Of a stretch of 64,000 nucleotides of DNA, positions 1-11,779 are shown one piece after another. Positions within the stretch are counted from its first letter, which is position 1; each line of letters opens with the position of its first letter. Made by a program: the position numbers and the translations under genes. Source of the stretch: Cryptomeria japonica. Lineage: Eukaryota; Streptophyta; Pinopsida; Cupressales; Cupressaceae. The notes below the pieces were generated by a model that worked only from the letters and a program-made list of their open reading frames with translations, ran no database searches and was not told the DNA's origin. Location of the stretch: positions 606,493,137 through 606,557,136 of the forward strand of contig NC_081415.1 of the NCBI RefSeq assembly GCF_030272615.1, written 5' to 3'.

Positions 1-2578
1 TGGAGTAAAAATGATAGACTGGGCCCGTATGATCAGCGACAACATAGACAGCAAACTAAGGAATCTGGAGGCGAATAGGACTTTCTTCATGAATTCTTAC
101 TTGTTCTATTCTTTAGCCAAGACCTACAAGTACAGAGGTCTCACTTGTAGAGGAGAAGTTGGGAACAAGGAGAACCAATTTCCGGTATATGATTGCTATC
201 CCCAACTCCATATGGAGGAGAAGTTCCATTTCAAAAGGGTGAATGATGCCTTCCTAATGCACATTACCCAGACCCTTCAAGGTGGCCTGCACCAGAGGCT
301 CTCTCAAGAGTCTATGGACTTCATCGATCGGTTCAGGTGTTGGTACATCCAATATCCAAAATTCACTTACCTCCGAATTCAGGGATTCTCTAGTCCTCCA
401 TACAAGCTTCCAGCTTACCCTACCAACCGAGTGGTGTTGCTCCGGGTTGTGAGACAATTGGAGAAGTATATAGATTCAAAGGGATAAGCAAAAGAAGGCA
501 AGGACATCCTCACTTACAATTGGTAATGGGCTGGAAACATGTCCATCATCACAGGCTGTAGCTACCGCTGAGAAAGAACTGGCCTGGTATCCCTTCTACC
601 AATACAAGGCAAGAAAGGATTTCGATCCATTCCATAGGATAAAGAAGATCGAAGGGACAACGTTTGAGCACAGACTGGATCTCGAAGACTACTGGGCTAA
701 TGCAGTCGATAGTTTTGAGATCCGGAAGAGGTTCTGGTCAAGAATTCCTTTAAGTATGGTGAGAGCAACGGAAGTGTTCAAAGTTGCCGATCAGGTGGAA
801 GAAAGCCTGGAACTTCAGCAGCCAGGTTTTGAGAAGATGAAGAGTGAACCTTTAGTCTTGATAGATTGGACAGAGGGAGAAAAATCAGATCTAGCAGACC
901 TCATGAGGTCGGTGGTTGAGTACTCAAGGTGGTGGGCGTCTGAAAAGACAAAACAGTTGAAGGCCAAAGGTGTGGTTCTAACTTATGAATTAATGGGAGT
1001 AGATGATACTCTGTCCGTCCACCCTTGTACCTCCGTCGGTGATGCTCGGAATCCAGAAAGTGTTGGATCTTGAAAGAGAAAGGAGTTGGGTGGAAGCTCC
1101 ACAAAGTGCACAGGGAAAAGGGTGTAGTTGAGAAAAGAGAATCCAGCGAAAGTCACTCCATCTTAAGTGCTGCTTCCATTGCGCCTGATCAGAGTACAAT
1201 TGGGGAGCAAGAGATGAACATCTATGTGAGTGATGATGAAGTAAGAGTGCTTTCCCAACCAGTTGAGGAAGTGGTGGAGAAGGTCTTCCGAACTCCAGAC
1301 AGGGGGCAGGATGAAGCCCCTACAACCTTCTTGGATGGCATACCAGCGAACCCAGGAGAAGCCGACGATGAGTTTGATCGAAACACTGTAGAACAATCAA
1401 CCATTCCTGATTGGCTGAGAGCAAGGATAAAGGCCAAGGTTCCCAAGGATGTCCACTCAACCGAGGAGGTTACCGCAGCATTCCTGGAGAAGGTGAATGA
1501 ACCCGCCATAGCTAAACCGCCCAAACCAGCCAGGAAGTTCTCCCTGATTCAAAGAGACAGTGCCGAATTCAGGACAGTCCAGATGGCAGTGCCCAAAGAA
1601 GGGAAGACTAGGGACAATGTCACCGCAGATGACTACAAGATCACCACCATAGAGATGGGTAAGCCTACCCAGGACCAGGAGATCCAATATTTTGACGACT
1701 CCTGTAACGTTCTAAAGACAAGGCTAGCTCATGAGAAAGAAAAGAGGAAGAAAGTGGAAGAAGAGAACCAGCAGTGGAGAAGTATGTTCTCCACCTTACC
1801 AGCCCGCTCAACCATGAAGTCCCAACTACTCCACCACAGCCTCTTCAGCAGGGATCAATGAAGGACTATGATGATATGAAGGGATCATACACTCAAGGAA
1901 AGGAGTGGATTTCAAACGCTGTGATACGTGCTAACACCCTGGTAGAAAACTTAGTATCAGCACATGAGGCAACTTCTTTGTTGATTGATCGTATCCAAGA
2001 TCTATCATCCAAATTGGGAAGAAGTGGATGAAATTCAGAACGAAATACTCCCTCACCTAAAGGTTATCCGAGGCATGTCAAAGAAGAGCTTAGTGGATGC
2101 AAGCATCATACAGACAGGAGACAAGTACGACTTCGACATGTGGTACTATGCTCTGGTCACTCGGATTGAGGTTCTGAAGAAATCCGAGACCAAGTGTTTT
2201 GAGACAGAGGCAAGGGTTAGAGAGATCCTGGGCAAGGTATTCCGTGTGGCGTTAGAGATCTGGCAGAAGGAAAGCCTAAGGGAGAAGCATTTACAAGCAG
2301 AGAACCTGAGAGCCAGGATTCAGGCAAGCTTCTTCCAAGATTCAGGGATGATCAACAAAGGCAATCTTTCGAAGATTGCAAACTTCCTCTCCATCAATGA
2401 CAACTTCCTCACCCAAGCAATGGAGTGGGAAAGCATCCTTGCCACATGGGCCGACGATGTGAATCTCATCGGCTTCCAGATTGGTGGTTTGCCAAGCATC
2501 ACCATAGAGGAGGTCAAGCTCGTGGTGTCCAGATACGTTGAATCTCTGAAAGAGGAAAGTGGCCACTCACCTCAGTAA
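1..2578 (+). pseudogene. ORF3-family gene, copy 1 (left end outside window, frameshifted)
   Basis: Four open stretches follow one another on the plus strand: 11-487, about 490-1073, 1070-1861 and 1985-2578. They read as one long protein broken by single-base frameshifts near 482, 1030-1120 and 1800-1990. The first begins inside a gene, with DWA near residue 3 and FFMNSY near residue 25. The central part has a PFYQYKA..DFDPF block followed by LEDYWANAVDSFEIR. The third is acidic, proline-rich and ends in a charged helical stretch. The last is predicted largely helical. The minus-strand gene at 45909-49619 has the same blocks in the same order (YYDPYRKL, LEDFWANLRDNFEVR, HFKRIND), so the two are homologous. 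The N-terminal block also resembles the extra ORF of gypsy copy B. Function is unknown. Position after pol in copy B suggests a retroelement accessory protein. Homology is seen directly; the role is inference. Confidence 0.6.
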
Positions 2579-3440
2579 AATTAGCAGCTGCGCCACTTGT
2601 CACTCTTTCATTTGCTTGAACTAATAGTATTTCGGGAAACCCTAATTACGGTTTAGGACTTTCAATCTTGGCCCTTGATCACTGTTTGATCTCGACCATT
2701 CATTTATTTTTGAGAAACTATATAAGGCTACCTCCTCTCATTTGGAGAGTGTGAGGTTTTTGATGTATTGTTGCTTAAGGTCATTTCCAGATAATATATT
2801 GCATGTGCGCTGCTTTGTAATCTCTATTATTTGAATGATTTGCATGGTTTCAATTGCCTCAACACTTAGTTAGAAATAATTTAGATTTGCTTTCATTGTT
2901 GTTAATTTGAATTGAGGATTTGATAAATGTCAATTGATGGTGTATCTCCGCTCATACTTTTGGTAAATGGATGATTTCCATTCTACCGTGCAAAGTTAGT
3001 CTGAGCCCATCCCCTGTGCATCCCAACATCTCGATCATAAGCACAACCCATTGAAGATTGCACCGGCCTTGTGTAGTTGTCCCTAGTGTGGTGAAGCAAG
3101 GTTTGGTTTCTCGAGAGCACCCAGTTGATACCGTCTCCAGAGTTCATAGGTTTAGATTAGCCTTCTCAAACCCTATCTCTTTTTCCCTTTCTTTTGAAAG
3201 TCTAAATCCTAGAAAATCCCAAAAAAAAAAGAAAGAAGAGCCTAAATTGCTATATCCATCTAAGTCCAGCAGTTCAAGAATACTTGTCAAACGTAAGTCC
3301 CCCTTGAAAATTTTAGCATACACTACCCAAGAAGCTATTCCACTAAAGTCGCTTGTTCGCACATATAGACCTTGGAATCAGTAGTGATTTTTCAGGAGAG
3401 GATAGAATACCTTCGGGTATCCTATCCTAATGTTTGGTAG
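2579..3440 (+). other. Noncoding stretch, possible LTR/leader region
   Basis: No coding sequence is supported here. There is a TATA-like CTATATAAGG near 2719-2728, about 140 bases after the stop of the preceding gene, followed by an A+T-rich stretch and a run of ten A at about 3221-3230. Its place between an ORF3-family gene and a gag gene would suit an LTR plus leader, but I found no second copy, primer-binding site or target duplication, so this stays a guess. Confidence 0.3.
3400..3427. repeat. Inverted repeat just before gag of copy A
   Basis: GGATAGAATACC is followed after TTC by GGGTATCCTATCC, giving a near-perfect stem of about 12 pairs with a three-base loop, about 40 bases before the gag reading frame. 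It could be a leader hairpin; no function is shown. Confidence 0.5.
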
Positions 3441-5100
3441 ATGATAAAACAAACACCAACAGAACTGAATCTAAGAACAAGCTCGTCTATACATTTCGTA
3501 CGTAACGAAGAGGAAGCACAGATTCTCAAAACCGAGGTTGCCAAAATCTTTAAAACCAACTTGTACCGAATTGGAAATTTGTCCCTTGAGGAGCAATCAA
3601 GAAAAGGGGGGTCTGAGCCGAAGACTCCGGGAAGAAGAGAGTATAGAAACGAAGGTGACCAAGGTGCGGAAGACGTAGAAGGTGGATGCGTAGAGAGCTC
3701 ACACGTGGCCGAGACTGTAAGAGAGGCACCGGAGTGCAAAGAGCAAGACGGTCCAATTTGGTCAAACACACATTGTACCTCCCAAGCAAGGACAATGTTG
3801 CACAACCAAAAAAACCCGGAGAGGCAAAAAATCCCAAAGTTCACAAGAGATGGATCAAAGGACCCTGTACCGCATTGTAAGACATGTATAACGATATGGG
3901 AGGCGAATGGCCAAGATGACCACGATTATTGGCTAAAGGCATTCCCCGCCACCCTTAGAGGAATTGTTATTGACTAGTACGAAGATCTAGACGCTAAGGA
4001 GAAGGCCGAGTGGAGTGAATTGAAGAAGGCATTCGAGGAGTTCAAACTCCTGAGAGATGACAACGAGATTGCGGCCGAAATCTATAATACCAAGCAAGGG
4101 AAAAGTGAGAGTGTATGTGCTTACAATCGTAGGCTCAAAGAATTGTTGAACAAGATGGAACACCAACTGACCAATGGCTTGAAGAAGAGGTGGTTCATGG
4201 AGGGACTTGTCCCATCCCTCAAAAAGAAAATGAAAGTTGTTCCTCCGCCCTCGTATGCTGAAGCCTACAACCGGTAGATGGACATCGAGAGCGAGAGTAA
4301 AACATCCAAAGGGAAGAAGAGGATCAATGATGACGATAGTACGGTGGAAAGTAGCCACGAAGAGTCTAAAACTGTACAAGCTCTTCAAAGGGACATGTTA
4401 CGGATGAAGGAATTGAAGGCAGAAAAGGAGAGTGTCAAGGAGAGTAAGGAGTTGTGGTGCACTGACTGCAAGGTGGAAGGCCATACCAAGGGCACTTGCC
4501 CAAAGAAATCATTTTGTGGCACCTGTCAGGTACAAGGACACTCCATTAAGGAGTGCCCGTACAACTTAAAAACAAGGAGCACACAAGTGCTCTTCACCAA
4601 GGGGGAACAAACAACGCCTTCAGCCACACCTCCAAAACCCCCTGCCAACTCCAATGCATCTCCTAGGGGGTACCAAAACAACAGGCAAGGGAATAACAAT
4701 AGCAATAACAATACCCCACGAAGGAGAATACGGTATGACACGAAGGGTAGACCCATGATCCAATGTTGAAGTTGCACGAATGGGGTCACTTCACGCAGGA
4801 CTACCAAAATGGCCAAATCAACAATGCAGCATTGTTATGCAAATGGTGTGGACCCAAAAATCATGAGGGCACCGACTACCCAAAGAAAAAGGGGGTAAAC
4901 ATGCTGGACGTGGAAGAGCCGGATGAGGAAATACTAGCGATTACCAGGCTCCAGACCAAGAAGGCACTATATCTTGATCCCCATATTGAAAAAGAGAGAC
5001 TTTGAGAGGCGAAGATGGACATTGAATGGGCGATGGCAAAAGAAAGAAGGTCCTCGCATGATGCCGCCAACACCCCTCTCTGATCAGAGTCCAAGAAGAA
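3441..5100 (+). pseudogene. gag: gag of gypsy copy A (capsid + CCHC knuckles)
   Basis: Open segments at 3441-3977, 4020-4277, 4278-4769 and 4763-5005 encode a gag polyprotein: a capsid-like region (KIPKFTRDGSKDPVPHC, RLKELLNKME, KRWFMEGL) and then the nucleocapsid. Two CCHC zinc knuckles are intact, CTDCKVEGHTKGTC and CGTCQVQGHSIKEC. Two further ones, aligned to those of element B, have lost cysteines (WGHFTQDY and CKWCGPKNHEGTDY). In-frame stops include a TAG where B has tryptophan (about 3975) and a TGA at 5003 where B has arginine, both explained by one transition. A TGA near 5081-5083 lies at the position of B's gag stop. Confidence 0.85.
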
Positions 5101-5113
5101 CATAATGAAATAG

Positions 5114-5770
5114 ATGTTGCAAGCCACCATACCCGTAAGCGTATCAAACCTTCTACAGACCATGTCTCAATTGAAGATGGCCATCACCAACCTGGTCGGC
5201 GAGGAGATAGCCAGCCAGGAGCATTGTGAATGGACAGAAAATCCAACAATGAAGTCACCGGATGACTCAACCATTGATCCCATGCTATTAACCATAAGCA
5301 TCAAAAGGAAGCCTGTTGTGATCGAGATGGAAATAATGGGATGTAAGTTGACAGATACCATCGTCGATGGAGGCTCCAAAGTGAACGTGTTGCCGGAGGA
5401 GACATGGAAGGGGTTGGGCAAGCCAACACTCTGGCCACCAACCTTCAAACTAGTAGGCGCCGACCAGCATGGCATTAAGCCGCTCGGGACACTCATGGCA
5501 CAGAAGGTCGATATTGGTACTCAACACTTCTTCCTCGACTTCATGGTCATCCCACTCAAGAAGGTGTACGATGCCCTCCTCGGAAGGGGTTGGCTGATCG
5601 CCGCCAAGGCAAACCACAATTGGAAAATAAACACACTCTCCATCAAGAGTGAAGGACGGAAGTATGTCATTGATCTGAAGAATCAAGTCGTAAGTGAAGA
5701 GTTGGCATCTTCTGACTCGGACTCTAACGACTCTAATGACTATGAATGGGATTCTACGGATGGAACCTAA
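5114..5770 (+). pseudogene. Aspartic protease region of gypsy copy A
   Basis: A retropepsin-like protein of 218 residues in the same frame as the end of gag. The active-site segment reads IVDGGSKVNVLPEETW, with DGG where most retropepsins have DTG or DSG. Element B has the same DGG, so this is a family trait and not decay. Downstream are the flap-like and hydrophobic segments AQKVDIGTQHFFLDFMVIPL and LLGRGWLI. The C-terminus is rich in Ser/Asp. The frame ends in TAA overlapping the ATG-like start of the next pol segment in another frame, which reflects an indel. Confidence 0.75.
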
Positions 5771-7331
5771 TGACGAGGGGCTGCTGGAACTAGAACGTTG
5801 CTTGGAGGATGAGACAAACTCTCTCAACAGGCTGTTTCACTAGCAAATGGAGGACTATGAGGTCTTCCACCCAGAGTGCAACATGTTAGAAATCAGCAAA
5901 ATTGAAGAGGTTGGTGAAGGTACGGAAAGTACCACCTTGCCCCCAAAGTATGGAGAGTACAAGGAGGGAGTGGCGAAGGTGGATGATACCTCGGCCCATT
6001 AGTTCAAAAGAGATAAGGCCATCAAGTACAAAAAACCAAACATAAAAAAGTAAACTTGGGGGATGAGGATAATCCAAAGCTAATCTTGGTAGGGGACAAC
6101 TGGAACCCCGTACTAAAAGTGGCAGCATTCAAGATATTTCTTGAGTACAAAGATACCTTCATGTGGACATACAAATATTTAAAAGGGGTACCTCCAGAAC
6201 TCTTCGTACACAGAATCCCTCTCGTACCGGGTGCACAACCCGTACGAAAGAGGCCCTACAAAATTAACAAAAACTATGCCACCAAGGTGAATGAGGAGAT
6301 CGAGAAAAATGTTAGAAGCTGGCATTATCTTCAAGGTGGAAACAAGCAAGTGGGTGTCACCAATTGTTATTTCCCTGAAGGAGGCAAACCAGATAAGGAT
6401 CTGTGTAGACTTCAGGTGCCTAAATGTGGTTACAATCAAGGACCCTTTCCCAATATCGTTCACTGACAACATCTTGGAAGAGGTGGTGGGCCACGAAATG
6501 TATTTGTTCTTGGACGGGTTTTCGAGGTATTGCAGAGGAAGACAAGTTGAAAACCATGTTCGTGGTAGAAGACGAGGTGTACGCATACAGTAGAATGCCA
6601 TTCGGCCTATGTAATTCTCTAGCCACCTTCCAACAAATTATATTGCATATTTTTGACAAAATATTTGCAGGGAATTTTAAGGCATTGTTGGACAACTGGT
6701 CCATCTATAGCTCACAAAGAACACACCTCGCGGCACTCAAAGAATGTATGGAGAGGTGCCGAAGGGCACGATTGACCCTGAACCCGAAAAAATGTTGGTT
6801 TATGGTACCCCAAGGAAAGCTACTTGGCCACATTGTTTGTAAGGAAGGGTTGAAGACAGATCCCAACAAAGTAGAGGTCATCATTACGATGAAGGATCAT
6901 GCGGATGTGACTGGAGTGAAATCCTTCGTTAGGCACATGGACTACTACCAAAGGTTCATTAAGAACTTTGCACAAATCTCCTATCCCCTCGACAATCTCA
7001 CACGGAAGGGAGAGCCATTTGTGTGGGAAACTGAACAAGAAGAGACCTTCAGAGAACTCAAGTCCCGACTAGTAAGCGCACCTATCCTTGCGTACACCAA
7101 TTGGGACAAGGAGTTCCACATACATGTGGATGCTTCCAATTATGCCATCGATGTCACATTCGCCAAGTGGGTGTACAAGGGTTGGACCACCAAATCTTCT
7201 TCGCTAGCCGGCTACTTTGCAAGGCAGAACGGAACTACAATACATTCGAGAGGGAGGCACTTGGCATGGTGTACGTTGTACAAAAGTTCCATCACTACCT
7301 ACTTGGCATGGGTTTTGAGGCAGTTGTATGA
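5760..7331 (+). pseudogene. pol: Reverse transcriptase / partial RNase H of gypsy copy A
   Basis: Segments at about 5760-6060, 6056-6466, 6291-6593, 6424-7100 and 7101-7331 together give an RT fold: VPPELFVHRIPLVPGAQPV, SKWVSPIVISLKEANQIR, RICVDFRCLN, RMPFGLCNSLATFQ and, in place of the YxDD box, LLDNWSIYS (element B has FLDDWSIYS, so the second Asp has become Asn). The RNase H segment follows (HTCGCFQLCH region, FASRLLCKAERNYNTFEREALGMVY) and is cut off near 7315. Frames change several times, so no functional enzyme is encoded. Confidence 0.85.
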
Positions 7332-8442
7332 GAATTCCAAAAAGTTACCAAGTCATCGTAGTTTGAGTTGAAGAACAGAGTAGTGCAATGTTGGAGTGTT
7401 GATAGTTCATAATGGTCAATTTGGCATTTTTGGGAACCACTCTTTGTAATTTACATTGTTGATGGAGAGTTGCACTGAGAAATTAAAAGCACAGCTCATT
7501 TCCATATTGGAGTTTCCATTATGTGTAAAATGCTATCAATCATGTTGGCAAGCATCAATTTCCTGCATCGTTTTGCATATTTCTTGAAATCTATGTTAAG
7601 ATCTAAGTTGAGAAATTGTCCATTGAAATCTAAAGCTATTGCAGACACTATTATTATTAGAGTTGATTTTCCTTGGACTCTGTGTCTTAATAATTAAGTT
7701 AATGCCCTTAAACCAGCAAAGGAAAGGAATGGTTGATGGACAAATGTAGCATCTGCATCCAGAGATATCGCCTGAGATGAGGAGTAAAAAATTAATAACT
7801 TCAGTAAGAATGGAGCACCAGGAAGAGCAGTCACAAGTTACAACACCAAAATATAAAGAATTGTCATGAAGACACATTTCTCAAACTAGAATCTGATATG
7901 ACAACATTTCCCAAGGCCATGGGCATGTTTGATAGATTGAAGGGATAGATGACACCTCAAGATGCAAGTTAACAGTTCCCTTTGAATCCCCAAAGCAACA
8001 TGAGGAGGACAGGAAAGTGAAGCCCAAGCAATTAGAGGAGCAGCCCAAGGGCAATGGCAAAGAGACATAGCCCCAGTGTGGAGGGGAAGGCTAATGAAAA
8101 TTTAAAACCCTTTACCAACCAGAACTTTGCACCCACTAACACACCCACCCGCATGCGTATCAAATAGATTATGTGCACCTTACTATCATATAACCACAGG
8201 CATGCAAAAATCTTATTCTAGTGAGAAAAATATGACAGCTTTCCCAGAGTTACTTTCTTTGAATGATAATGAAGTACTGATTTGACAACATTTTAAGTCA
8301 GCCAAATGACACAATTTAATAAATGTAGATAAATAGAATGGAGAAATGACTCTGGAATGTTATACAGAATGAAGACAAAGCATGACAGACATGCAATTAT
8401 TATTCACTAATGCAGATTGGCATTCAGCACATGAGATCGTAA
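7332..8442. other. Noncoding A+T-rich stretch
   Basis: I see no gene, LTR or clear repeat here. Short open frames lack codon bias and recognisable motifs. It is probably the ancient DNA into which neighbouring elements inserted. Confidence 0.5.
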
Positions 8443-8450
8443 GTTTATAG

Positions 8451-8820
8451 GAGTGTTACCCGGAGATGCATTTCTGGCATAATTTGACCCGTCCCGGAAA
8501 CTCGGAAACTTTCGGAAACCTGTACTCTGGCTGTCCCATAAAATTAATGATTGAATTTTTTATTATTTGTTGACTTTCACTCTCATGCAAACTCTCAATT
8601 TAAATTATTTAACACAAACGTCATATGTTAAGGTTTAGTGTCTATAAGCATGCTTTATCCATGTTTTTATACGAATATTTCAAATTTCCCTACATATTTT
8701 AAATTTTCCCTATTTTTTATATAGCTATCCGCACTACTGTCCCCTACTTTGGGAAAAAAAAAATCTGTCCCAGAAACCCGTTTCCCTGTCCCCCCATCCT
8801 GGAAACTCGGGGTAACATAG
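8451..8820. mobile_element. hAT-like MITE (nonautonomous DNA transposon)
   Basis: A 370-bp noncoding segment starts GAGTGTTACCCGGAG and ends CTCGGGGTAACATAG. The ends are imperfect inverted repeats sharing GTTACCC. It is flanked on both sides by the same 8-bp sequence GTTTATAG (8443-8450 and 8821-8828). An 8-bp duplication with short inverted ends and no coding capacity is the pattern of hAT-superfamily MITEs. Internal GGAAACTCGG motifs recur near both ends. Superfamily assignment rests only on duplication length and end structure. Confidence 0.75.
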
Positions 8821-8828
8821 GTTTATAG

Positions 8829-9672
8829 TATTAACAGTCTGCAAGAGAACTGGAGACCAGAAAAAAATTTCCAGAAGTATATACTAATTGACAAATCCTT
8901 TTGTCTTTAGTAATGTACGAAATACAACTAGGAAAGAATAATCAATAATGTTAGGAAAAAATAGATTAAGTTACTACTAATAATTGTAACTTTTGGTTAA
9001 TACAGACAAGGCAGGTATATTTTAAAATATAAGAATAGCTAAATTTTTGGGTGATATTTGTGGAGTTTTTTGAAAAAAGGCCCATTGAATTTTTCTCACT
9101 TCAGAAATGGCATCAACAAGTGATGCTAGTTTGCAGTTGAATATAGGGAGCGCATCATATAAAACCAACAAAATAAATCATACTCATTTATTATAAATAT
9201 AAACAAATTATTGACTGCAAGATCATCTAGCACGGAGGCATATAATTTTACTTTTGGTTTTAACTTTTGACCATATGTGTGATCTGATAAACAGCTACTA
9301 ACGACAGTGTACATATTCGTAGTTCATAGATTTTTCCTCGCTATAACTTAGATTCGGTCATAGTAACAACAAATGCTTGTATGACAGAGCTTTACTTGTA
9401 TTTTCACATATAATTAGGTGGCCATATTTATTTCTGTATTTTTTCATATAATTTTCTCCACAGCCTAATTGCTAAGCATTTTGGACATTCACTTAATTCT
9501 TTTAGGCCCTGAACTTCCCATGTTATGGCTGAGCATTAGCCTGGCATAAAGAAGCCAAGATTGTAATAGTTTTCAGCTCAATAAAATTAAAAACCTCAAA
9601 GTTCTCAGGGAAATTGTTATTAACTATTATACTTTTAAAAATTTATATTTTACAGAATATTTCCCTATAACT
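8829..9672. other. Noncoding A+T-rich stretch
   Basis: Nothing codes here that I can support. It runs up to the target-site duplication of the LINE that starts at 9693. Confidence 0.5.
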
Positions 9673-9692
9673 AAAGTGCTTATGGTATTTTT
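9673..9692. repeat. Left target-site duplication of LINE A
   Basis: AAAGTGCTTATGGTATTTTT occurs here and again at 28933-28952 directly after the A-rich tail. The 20-bp identity across 19 kb marks the ends of one retroposed LINE. Confidence 0.9.
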
Positions 9693-9799
9693 AAAAAATT
9701 GTATGAAGGAGAAATGGAGCGGAGGAAGAGGAGACTAGGGCTTCGCCCGAGGGAGTTTCAAAATTTTCAGGGTTTCCAGGGGTTTCAATCTCAGGAAGA

Positions 9800-11034
9800 T
9801 GGCTTTCAGAAGCGATGATTTGCAGACTGGGGACCACCACAGAATTCCACACAATCACGGCCTAGAAAGCGACCTTGGCAAAACCCAAAAAAGGTTTGGG
9901 AGGATCAGGATAGGTTTTTTCACTCTCACGCGAAATGGGGGGATGAAGTTGCAGACAGAAGTCCTAAATATTTAAGAAATGGGGGACTCAGAAACTAAGG
10001 ACATTGCAGAACAGAGTATGGACCGAAAACAATTTGGCAGCACTGTCAAGAGAAAGAATGGCGTCCGAAAAGGAATGCTCAGAAGCAGAGAAAGTCTCCA
10101 GATAGAAATGAAAGCAGGAAAACGGAGAAAATATCTTTGATGATAGATAACAAAAGCTGGAACGACTCGGTTTCCTTTTTCCAGGAGAGGGGATTTTTTG
10201 TCAAATGCTTTGGGGATTGACCGGCGGTGGGAAAGATGAAGAGTTGGTGCACTAAAACCTGGAAATGCAATATCGAGCTTAAAACCCTTCCAAATGGTTT
10301 TTTCTTGGTAATAACAGAGGATAATAAGGATAAGCATGAAATATTGAATATTGGACCTTTTTTTCATGGGGGAAAGGGGTTTGTACATTAGGGATTGGGA
10401 GCCAAATTTCAACCCAGTGCTAGCCCTGATAGAAATGGTACCTGTCTAGCTCAGATTATATAATCTACCCAAAGAATACTGGAATGAGGATTTTTTTCAA
10501 GCATTGGGTAATAAACTGGGGTTCTTCATCCGAGCTGATGAGGCCATTGAGACCAAAGACTTTAGCATGTACGCACGAATATGTATTGGATGGAAACTCC
10601 ACTACCTACTTCCTGAACAAGTGGAGATCATTACAAACGCAGGACAATGGCTTCAAAAAATAGAGATGGAGGAGTCTAACGAAACCTGTCAGCTTTATAA
10701 AAAAGGACATTCGTAGGAGACATGCCTTATAGGCCCAAAAGGGAAAGCGGTGGAGACAACAATAGAAGATGAGGTGAACTATTTTGCAAGTAAGGTCAAC
10801 ACAAGCAAGGGAATGAGACCCTTGGAGGACGAGATCCAAGCCAATCAGAACCCTGTATTGCAGGGGCAGGTTTTGAAGGCCCCCATCATCACCGCCCTGG
10901 AAGCGGAAGAGAAGGTTACCGAAGATGATATACTCAACAAGCATAGGGAGGCGGCAGGATGGGTGGAAGAGGCCATTACAAGAGTTGAGAAAGCAGTGAA
11001 TATTCTGGATGAGGTGAGAGCTGGAGGGAGCTAA
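9800..11034 (+). pseudogene. LINE A ORF1 (DUF4283-like RNA-binding protein)
   Basis: From an ATG at 9800 the reading frame is broken, but the middle part is clearly the DUF4283 domain of plant LINE ORF1 proteins: FFVKCFGD, LPNGFFLVITED and HEILNIGPFF around 10190-10370, then, after a frameshift near 10370, GLYIRDWEPNFNPV, LRLYNLPKEYWNED, LGNKLGFFIRADE and MYARICIGW to 10600. A TAG near 10447 replaces the conserved tryptophan of the VWLRL segment (TGG to TAG). A damaged zinc knuckle (CQLYKKGH) sits near 10690. The acidic tail runs 10750-11034. ORF1 proteins bind LINE RNA in the ribonucleoprotein particle. Confidence 0.8.
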
Positions 11035-11241
11035 GGAGGATGACGATTGGGGCTAGATGGACGAGGACATTGTGGAAATATGAACCATAGAGCAATCAGA
11101 ACCGACTTGTACTAAGATACGAATAGGAGAAAAGAGATTGAGGGGCAGAAAGTCAAACCAATTCAAAATTGCGATGGCTGGTAGTGCGAAAGGCCAAAGT
11201 AAATTAACAGTAGGGAAGGGAGTCACCCTTCCTGAAGGACA

Positions 11242-11489
11242 ATGAAAATCATATCCTGGAATGTCAAGGGCTGCAATGCCCTTGATAAACGCCGATTGAT
11301 CAAGCAAGGGTTGGATCAATTAAGGCCAGATGTTGTTTTTCTTCAAGAAACAAAGATGGACAATGGGGAAGAGAAGTCTCTTTTGGGATCTTGGAAGCAG
11401 TGGTCGGGGGTCTTTGTGGATTTGGAAGGAGCCTCGAGAGGATTGGGTATCCTCTGGAATGCAAATATTCATAAGGTGGAGGAAGGTTT
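11242..11489 (+). pseudogene. LINE A ORF2, endonuclease N-terminal half
   Basis: An ATG start gives ISWNVKG, the first catalytic block (Asn) of APE-type endonucleases, then VFLQETK with the metal-binding Glu, then RGLGILWN. The frame runs straight into the gypsy LTR at 11490. The other half of the domain resumes at 23713, after the gypsy element, in the correct order. ORF2 nicks target DNA and primes reverse transcription at the nick. Confidence 0.9.
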
Positions 11490-11761
11490 TGTTTGGCCTC
11501 TCGGGTGAATAACTTAAAACATAAAGGACATAACGCAGAATAATGCCGTAAATATCAGACAAGTGTAACAGATGTTCTATTCCTCATAAGTGTCTTTTAC
11601 AAGTTACATTCCGAAGTATAAAAGGGTACCGAGGGGGTGCGAGCGCCAACCATCGCACCGCAACTTCCACCCCTCGGTTGCCAACGAACCAAAACAATTA
11701 CACATAATTAACTAATGTTATTCACTAATGTTATTCCCGTGTACAAATAATGCCGCCAACA
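11490..11761 (-). repeat. 3' LTR of gypsy B
   Basis: 272 bp, TG...CA ends. Differs from 23436-23707 at three positions by eye: CCG/TCG near 11546, CCGA/CCGG near 11613 and CCAT/CCGT near 11652. Confidence 0.95.
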
Positions 11762-11779
11762 TCATCCCCCCCAAAAAGA
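11762..11779 (-). other. Polypurine tract of gypsy B
   Basis: The plus strand TCATCCCCCCCAAAAAG, directly inside the 3' LTR, reads as a G7/A-rich purine run in element sense, the priming site for plus-strand DNA synthesis. Confidence 0.85.

Larger units (their letters stand above)
3441..7331 (+). mobile_element. Decayed Ty3/gypsy retrotransposon body (copy A)
   Basis: Gag, protease, reverse transcriptase and part of RNase H are recognisable in order on the plus strand. The protein sequence matches, domain by domain, the better-preserved element B on the minus strand at 11490-23707, so both belong to one family. Copy A breaks off in RNase H shortly after the HYLLGMGF segment near 7315, with no integrase, accessory ORF or LTR visible. 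It has several stops and at least three frameshifts, so it is clearly older than B. The 5' LTR was not found. Confidence 0.85.

Noticed and set aside
11600-11630. TATA box TATAAAAG in the gypsy B LTR
   Set aside because: It is on the strand opposite to the element's coding strand, so it is not evidence for the element's own promoter.
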